Source: Deltaproteobacteria bacterium
Lineage (GTDB): Bacteria; Myxococcota_A; Polyangia; Polyangiales; Ga0077539
Direction: 5' to 3'
Length of the DNA stretch: 64,000 nt
Assembly: GCA_947477565.1 (NCBI GenBank)
Contig: CANJUR010000014.1
Coordinates: 17,295 to 81,294, forward strand
Position numbers and translations under genes: made by a program. The notes beneath the pieces are model-generated. The model saw nothing but the letters and a program-made list of their open reading frames with translations. It was not told where the DNA came from and did no database searches. Below are positions 59,645-64,000 of the stretch, piece after piece; the first letter of the stretch is position 1, and each line of letters opens with the position of its first letter.

Positions 59645-60133
59645 GTGACACCAACGAACACGGCTCGGGCGAACAGGCGATGGGTGTTGGGCTGCGCGTG
59701 CCTGCTCGGTTGCGCGACCACCGGGGTGACCCAGGAGGCCACCCTCGAGGCCTCCACGAACGAAGTGGCGTCGCTGCCCAATGGCTCGATGGAGACCGCG
59801 CAGCCGATGGTTCCGGGCGAGGAGCTTAGCGGTGTGCTCGGGTGCGGACAGGTCGCGTGGTACCGCGTGTCGATGCCCGACGTGCGCCCGGTGACGATGC
59901 ACATCCTCGGGCAGGCGCAGGAGAACAGCCTCGGCGCCACCGCCACGCTCAGCGTGCATCTCCCGCAGGGCCAGGTGCTCGGCCAGCTTCTCATCCCCGT
60001 GTTTGCGCGCTCGCCCAACTGGGATCCGCGCGAGCAGCCCTTCGCGCCGCCGTCGCCGGGGGCGTACTTCGCGAGCGTGCGCCTCGACCCCAACGGCTGT
60101 CAGCGCGTCGCGTTTCGCCTCGCCCTGCGGTGA
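59645..60133 (+). CDS. Small lipoprotein of unknown function
   Basis: About 162 aa. The GTG at 59645 is chosen because GGAGG lies 9 nt upstream and it gives a clean signal with lipobox CLLGC; the ORF otherwise extends to 59564. The mature part is beta-rich (VAWYRVSMPDVRPVTMHILG, TATLSVHLPQGQVLGQLLIP) and ends FRLALR. No family recognised. Its stop overlaps the GTG start of the mannosyltransferase gene (GTGA). Confidence 0.72.
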   Translation: MTPTNTARANRRWVLGCACLLGCATTGVTQEATLEASTNEVASLPNGSMETAQPMVPGEELSGVLGCGQVAWYRVSMPDVRPVTMHILGQAQENSLGATATLSVHLPQGQVLGQLLIPVFARSPNWDPREQPFAPPSPGAYFASVRLDPNGCQRVAFRLALR

Positions 60134-61539
60134 CCCGCGGCCTCGCCCGCTGGCTGCTCGTCGGCGCGGCCCTGCAACTCCTCTGCGCGGTGCTGCTCGA
60201 CGGACGCCTCCATCCCGACGAGATCCACCAGTGGATCGAGCCCGCCTCTCGCTGGGTCCACCACTACGGAACCATCTCCAACGAGTGGTACCTCGGCATG
60301 CGCAACGTGCTCGGCCCGGGCCTCGTCGCCGCGGTTCTCTCCCTCTGCCGGGCGCTCCATCTCCGTGGCCCCGCGCTCACCCACGGCGTCCTCCACGTCG
60401 TCACCGCGCTCGCCTCGCTGCGCGCTCTCCGCGGCCTCCATTCCTACATTCTCCGGTCTTCCTCCGCGGCCTCCGCCGATCTGGCGATCGCACTCCTCGC
60501 GTGCTCGGCGCCCTTCGCCAACCTGGCCTTCCGTCCGATGGGCGAGTCCCTCTCCGCGTTCACCGCCATGCTGGCCCTCGAGTCCTGGGGCGTCTCGCCG
60601 TTCTTCGTCGGCGCGTGGCTCGGCATCACCTTCGTGCTCCGCTACCCGTCCGGACTCCTCCTCGTCGCGCCCGCGATCGCCCTCCTGCTCCGTCGCGATC
60701 GCCCCGCGCTCCTCCGCGCCGCGGTCGGCCTCGCGCTCCCGCTGGCTGTGCTCGGCGTCGCCGATCGACTCGCCTGGGGCCACGCCTTCCATTCCGTGCG
60801 CGCCTACCTGCAGTTCAACCTCGTCGAAGACCGCGCGCGACTCGACTTCGGCGCTCGCCCGGCGTGGTTCTACCTGGCCTGCCTGCCGTTGTTTGTCCCG
60901 GCGGGTGCGTGGCTCGCGCTGCGCTCCTTCGACCGTCGCCGCGTCGGCCTCGCAGGGGCGATGGCGCTCGCCTACCTCATCGGAATGAGCGCCATCGCAC
61001 ACAAGGAGTTTCGCTTCGCCCTGGTGGCGGTGCCGTTCGTGACCGCGGCGCTGGTGACCGGCGCGCGCGCATGGTCGCCCGCGGCGCGCCGGGCGGCGAT
61101 CGCGATCACCGCGGCCCAGTCCGTGGTGGTGTTGGCGGTGCTTTTTTTGAGCGGATATTGTCAGGGTGACGTGGCGCGGGCGTCGCGCTGGGTCGGCGCG
61201 CAGTCCGACCTCCGCGAGGTGGTGATGATCAACGCGACGCACCCCGGCCTCTCGACGCTCGGCCGCGATGTCCCGGTGTGGGGCGACCGACGCGAGCGAC
61301 GCGAACGCACCGCGGCCCTCGTGGCGGCTCGGGGCCAGGGGTGGTGCCCGCCGGGGCGCTACCTCGTGTGCGACGAACACCGGGGACCGTGCTTCGACAC
61401 GGCGATGCGCGCAGACGGATGCGCCGTCGTGGCGCGTCGCGGTCGCGCCGTGGTCATCGCGCGGTCGGCGCAGGGGTTAGCGTTGAGCGGGGCCGTCGGG
61501 TCGGCGGCGGCACTCCACGGTCGGGTGTTCGCGCCGTAG
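60130..61539 (+). CDS. GT22-like (Alg9/PIG-B-type) mannosyltransferase
   Basis: About 469 aa with 9-10 TM helices. The HPDEIHQWIEPA motif near the N-terminus and HKEFRFALVAVPF are conserved in GT22 enzymes, which transfer mannose from a polyprenyl-phosphate donor to a lipid-linked glycan. The bacterial target is unknown. The start GTG overlaps the lipoprotein stop (GTGA). Its last 63 bp overlap the convergent gene at 61477. Confidence 0.85.
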   Translation: MTRGLARWLLVGAALQLLCAVLLDGRLHPDEIHQWIEPASRWVHHYGTISNEWYLGMRNVLGPGLVAAVLSLCRALHLRGPALTHGVLHVVTALASLRALRGLHSYILRSSSAASADLAIALLACSAPFANLAFRPMGESLSAFTAMLALESWGVSPFFVGAWLGITFVLRYPSGLLLVAPAIALLLRRDRPALLRAAVGLALPLAVLGVADRLAWGHAFHSVRAYLQFNLVEDRARLDFGARPAWFYLACLPLFVPAGAWLALRSFDRRRVGLAGAMALAYLIGMSAIAHKEFRFALVAVPFVTAALVTGARAWSPAARRAAIAITAAQSVVVLAVLFLSGYCQGDVARASRWVGAQSDLREVVMINATHPGLSTLGRDVPVWGDRRERRERTAALVAARGQGWCPPGRYLVCDEHRGPCFDTAMRADGCAVVARRGRAVVIARSAQGLALSGAVGSAAALHGRVFAP

Positions 61540-63630
61540 CGTCGCGACCCAGGCTTCTGCGTCGGCGCGCACCGCCCGATCGGGGTCATGGTTGCGCAGC
61601 CAGCAGAGGGCCGGAACCGCCGAGGGTGATCCCATCGCGGCCGCGCGCAGGCCGTGGAGGCGCGCGCACTCGAAGTCACCGCGGGTGGTGCAAAGCTGCG
61701 CCAGGATGCCCCGCACGTCCCCGGGGGCGTCGTCGCCGAGGGCGCGGACGACCCCATCGAGCAGCACTCTCAGCCGGGCGTGGTCGCGCCGCGCGAGCAG
61801 CGGGGCGAGCACCACGTGGTACGCGAGCGGATCGCCCCGAAGCATCATCCCGGTGACCAGTTCGTACGCCTCCGGGAGGTGTCCGTCGGCGACGAGGAGC
61901 TGCGCGGCCAGGGTGTCGCGCTGCACGCCGAAGACGGCGGAGTCCTCGGTCGAAGCGAGCATCGCCTGCAGCGACGCCGGGGGGATGCCGGGCACGTGGC
62001 AGCGCCACATTCGCTCGGCCTGGAGGTATCGGACAAACGCCGCGTCCGCGACGCCCGTGAGCGCGGCGATCTCCCTGCGGAGGGCTTCGCCGCCGTCGGC
62101 GCAGGCGTCCGGGGTGAGGTAATCCAGGCCACAGGGGGCGAGGCGGGTGACGGCTGCGCCATCGAGGCCCGCGCCGCGGCGGACGAAAGTAGTCGTGTGC
62201 GCATCGACGGCCACGGGGTACCAGCGAGAGTGGGCGCGCAACAGGTCGCAGGTCGCCACGTCGCGTTCGACCACGGCGGCGGCGGTGCCGAAGCGCTCGG
62301 CGGTTCGTTCGAGGGCGTCGGCTTGAAACCACGCAGCGCGAGCGAGGCCATACTCGGCGTCGTCGAAGTACAGGGGCGTTCGGGAGTCCACGAAGGTTCG
62401 TACGCGGCCGTCGAGCCAGAAGCCGAGCGGCGCACCGGAGGCGAAGGTCGTGAGGACGGGGGTTCCTCGCGGGGCACGCCGTAGCCACGCGGCGGCGGCG
62501 CGCGGGTACCACCCGGGGGCCAGGACCGTGGACGCCAACGGGGGAAACCATGCCGCGCCCGGAGCAGCAACGTGGTGCGTGAGAAGCCCCGCGGGGATCA
62601 ACGCAGCGAGCGTCAGCAGCGAGCGCCCGCGAAGGGGCGTCAGCGCCACCAGGGCGAGCGCTCCCTCCAGGGCGAACGGCCCCGCGAGGATGCTCCCCTG
62701 GGCGACGCCACGAACCGCGGTTGCGACCAGCGCAGCGCCCAGCGCAGCGAGTCCCATCTCCCCCCATGCGACCTTCCGGGTGATGGCCGCGCCTGCGGTG
62801 CCCAGCGCGAGCAGCACGACGAAGAGGAAGCCCGACTCCAGGCGCAGCGGATGGAAGAACCCCCACGTCGGCGCGACCATGTCCGAGATGTGCCGCACGG
62901 CGTCGCCGCGGGCGTGCGACAGGACGTTGTGAAAGACCTTCGCACCGAAGGCGCTGCTCCCGAGTCCCAGCGCGAGGGCGGCGGCGGTGAGCGCGTGGTC
63001 GCGCAGGGCGGTGTCTCGCTCGCGGGTGCGCCACGCGGCCGGGAGCGCGATGAGCACGAACACCGCCGGCGCGAGAATGAACGTCGGATGAACCTGCGCC
63101 CAGAGCAGTTCGATCGCGACGAGGGCTGCGCCCCGGGCCAGGCGAGCGCGCCGTGCAGGGGCTTCGACGCACCACCGCCCGGCGAGCATAAACGTCGGCA
63201 ACAGCACCATCGTTGCGCTCTCCGGTCGCTCGTCGAGCGCCTGGTGGGCGCCGGACATCACGATCGCCGAGACGAGGGCCAGCGCGCCTGGGTGCGGTTC
63301 GTCGCGGTTCGAGACGAGCAAGCGCACGACGCACAGCGCCGATGCGGACGCGAGGGCGATCACCAGCCAGGCGAGGGCGGTCCAGCCGAAGGCGCGGTGG
63401 AGGGCGAAGGTTGCGACGTCCCAGAGCCATTCCTGCGCGGTGCACGGTCGTCCGTAGGCCAGGAAGGCGTGTGGTTCGTGGACGACCCGGGCTCCCTGGC
63501 GCAGCACCGCCCGGCCCAGGGAGAGGTGCCAGAACACGTCGGACTCCCGGAAGGGCTGGGCTGCCGCGACGCCGGTCAGGGCCGCGAGGAGGAGGGTCCA
63601 GGCGAGGCGTACGGCGCGGGGGGAGCGCAT
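61477..63630 (-). CDS. Large polytopic membrane protein, GT-C-like
   Basis: 717 aa. Signal-like first helix (LAWTLLLAALTGVAAAQ), then RESDVFWHLSLGRAVLRQG, which resembles the acidic first loop of membrane glycosyltransferases, and about ten TM helices to residue 390. A soluble C-terminal half has TPR-like helices (LLVADGHLPEAYELVTGMML) and several Cys. No exact family recognised. Its 3' end overlaps the mannosyltransferase gene. Starting at 63630 gives the best N-terminus; an in-frame ATG at 63654 adds eight residues. Confidence 0.78.
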   Translation of the reverse strand: MRSPRAVRLAWTLLLAALTGVAAAQPFRESDVFWHLSLGRAVLRQGARVVHEPHAFLAYGRPCTAQEWLWDVATFALHRAFGWTALAWLVIALASASALCVVRLLVSNRDEPHPGALALVSAIVMSGAHQALDERPESATMVLLPTFMLAGRWCVEAPARRARLARGAALVAIELLWAQVHPTFILAPAVFVLIALPAAWRTRERDTALRDHALTAAALALGLGSSAFGAKVFHNVLSHARGDAVRHISDMVAPTWGFFHPLRLESGFLFVVLLALGTAGAAITRKVAWGEMGLAALGAALVATAVRGVAQGSILAGPFALEGALALVALTPLRGRSLLTLAALIPAGLLTHHVAAPGAAWFPPLASTVLAPGWYPRAAAAWLRRAPRGTPVLTTFASGAPLGFWLDGRVRTFVDSRTPLYFDDAEYGLARAAWFQADALERTAERFGTAAAVVERDVATCDLLRAHSRWYPVAVDAHTTTFVRRGAGLDGAAVTRLAPCGLDYLTPDACADGGEALRREIAALTGVADAAFVRYLQAERMWRCHVPGIPPASLQAMLASTEDSAVFGVQRDTLAAQLLVADGHLPEAYELVTGMMLRGDPLAYHVVLAPLLARRDHARLRVLLDGVVRALGDDAPGDVRGILAQLCTTRGDFECARLHGLRAAAMGSPSAVPALCWLRNHDPDRAVRADAEAWVATLRREHPTVECRRRPDGPAQR

Positions 63631-63725
63631 AGGGGGGGCGCATGGGAGGTCCAACGACGGGAGGCCGTCAAGCGCGGCACGGCCTGTCGGCGGGGGTGCG
63701 CGAGCCCAGGCGGTGCTCTTGTCGG

Positions 63726-63900
63726 CCCTTGCGGTGTCCGCAAGCGTCGCCCGGTGCGTACCGGGTGGCCCTTGCGGACGCCGCGACCCCCGACCGGGAC
63801 GTCACACCCCTGCCCTTGCGGTCGCCGCAGGGCCCGCTGGGTCCGTCACGGTCGGCCCTTGCGGACGCTGCAAGGGCCGACCGTGACGCCCCGGTCGTTG
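63726..63900. repeat. Four ~43-bp tandem units forming hairpins
   Basis: CCCTTGCGG starts at 63726, 63769, 63813 and 63856 (spacing 43, 44, 43). Each is followed closely by a complementary CCGC/GCAAGGG-type sequence, so each unit can fold into a hairpin. The last contains a perfect 18-bp inverted repeat (GTCACGGTCGGCCCTTGC, 63845-63862, and its complement 63870-63887, 7-nt loop). The array lies upstream of the 61477-63630 gene. Short ORFs cross it on both strands without translation signals. Nothing else is recognisable to 64000. Confidence 0.85.
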
Positions 63901-64000
63901 ATTGCAGGGTCCGCAACCCCTGTCTGTGACTACGTGCTTGATCTGCGCCGTGTGAGCCGCGCACGATCGGCTCGCTCCACGGCGGCCAATCGAGGCTCTC

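Noticed and set aside
60100..61380. 426-aa ORF on the minus strand
   Set aside because: Antisense shadow of the mannosyltransferase; Arg/Glu-rich, no domains.
63726..63900. CRISPR array
   Set aside because: Units are contiguous and self-complementary throughout; there are no spacers of constant length with unique sequence.

Overview
The window looks like a chromosomal segment of a high-G+C myxobacterium (Myxococcota, probably Polyangiales). This is inferred from proteins with MYXO-CTERM-like C-termini (a Cys-Gly/Ala-Cys group, a short hydrophobic helix and an Arg-rich tail), many secreted lipoproteins with Asp/Ala/Pro-rich linkers, Cys-rich lipoproteins, DUF1592/DUF1552 proteins, Ser/Thr kinases, PP2C phosphatases and PilZ proteins. 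The species cannot be fixed from the sequence alone.

Layout. 0-11 kb: 3' part of alaS, a disordered acidic/Pro-rich protein, an outer-membrane barrel, a small membrane protein, glnE preceded by two micro-ORFs, a TMEM43-like protein and a lipoprotein alpha/beta-hydrolase. 11-19.4 kb: a 42-bp tandem repeat, a histidine kinase overlapping rph, rdgB, a transmembrane pseudokinase and a translationally coupled pair of PilZ proteins. 19.5-27.4 kb, minus strand: a Cys-rich MYXO-CTERM protein, a 43-bp degenerate repeat, and a five-gene coupled operon (DUF1592-type lipoprotein, Tat-exported DUF1552 protein, DUF5648-like lipoprotein, barrel-like protein, small ORF). 27.4-32.9 kb: an accessory zone with a decayed integrase next to tRNA-Lys, four more tRNAs (Arg-TCG, His-GTG, Pro-TGG, Arg-TCT) and about 2.4 kb of broken genes. 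32.9-38.5 kb: an FGE-domain lipoprotein, a transglutaminase-like/TPR lipoprotein, a lysine-dehydrogenase-like enzyme, a BoxD/PaaN-type aldehyde dehydrogenase and a tiny membrane protein. 38.5-44.8 kb, minus strand: a TonB-dependent receptor and a four-gene envelope operon (Pal-like, CpoB-like, Ser/Thr kinase, LysM-TPR). 44.8-52 kb: a MATE exporter, a repeat-bearing lipoprotein, a TrmO-like enzyme, the cdd-PNP salvage pair and a DUF2723 membrane protein. 52-64 kb: two PP2C phosphatases around a lipoprotein, a giant FG-GAP MYXO-CTERM protein, an acyltransferase, a GT22-like mannosyltransferase, a large polytopic protein and a hairpin-forming 43-bp repeat array at the right edge.

How the parts fit. 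Housekeeping (alaS, glnE, rph, rdgB, cdd, PNP, TrmO, tRNAs) is interleaved with a large envelope and signalling repertoire. The two most system-like units are the Pal/CpoB/kinase/LysM operon, which ties a Tol-Pal-type envelope module to phospho-signalling, and the DUF1592/DUF1552/DUF5648 operon, whose genes overlap or nearly abut. Neighbouring genes often overlap, both in operons (ATGA, TTGA, GTGA, TGATG junctions) and convergently (up to about 156 bp), so the genome is compact outside the tRNA zone.
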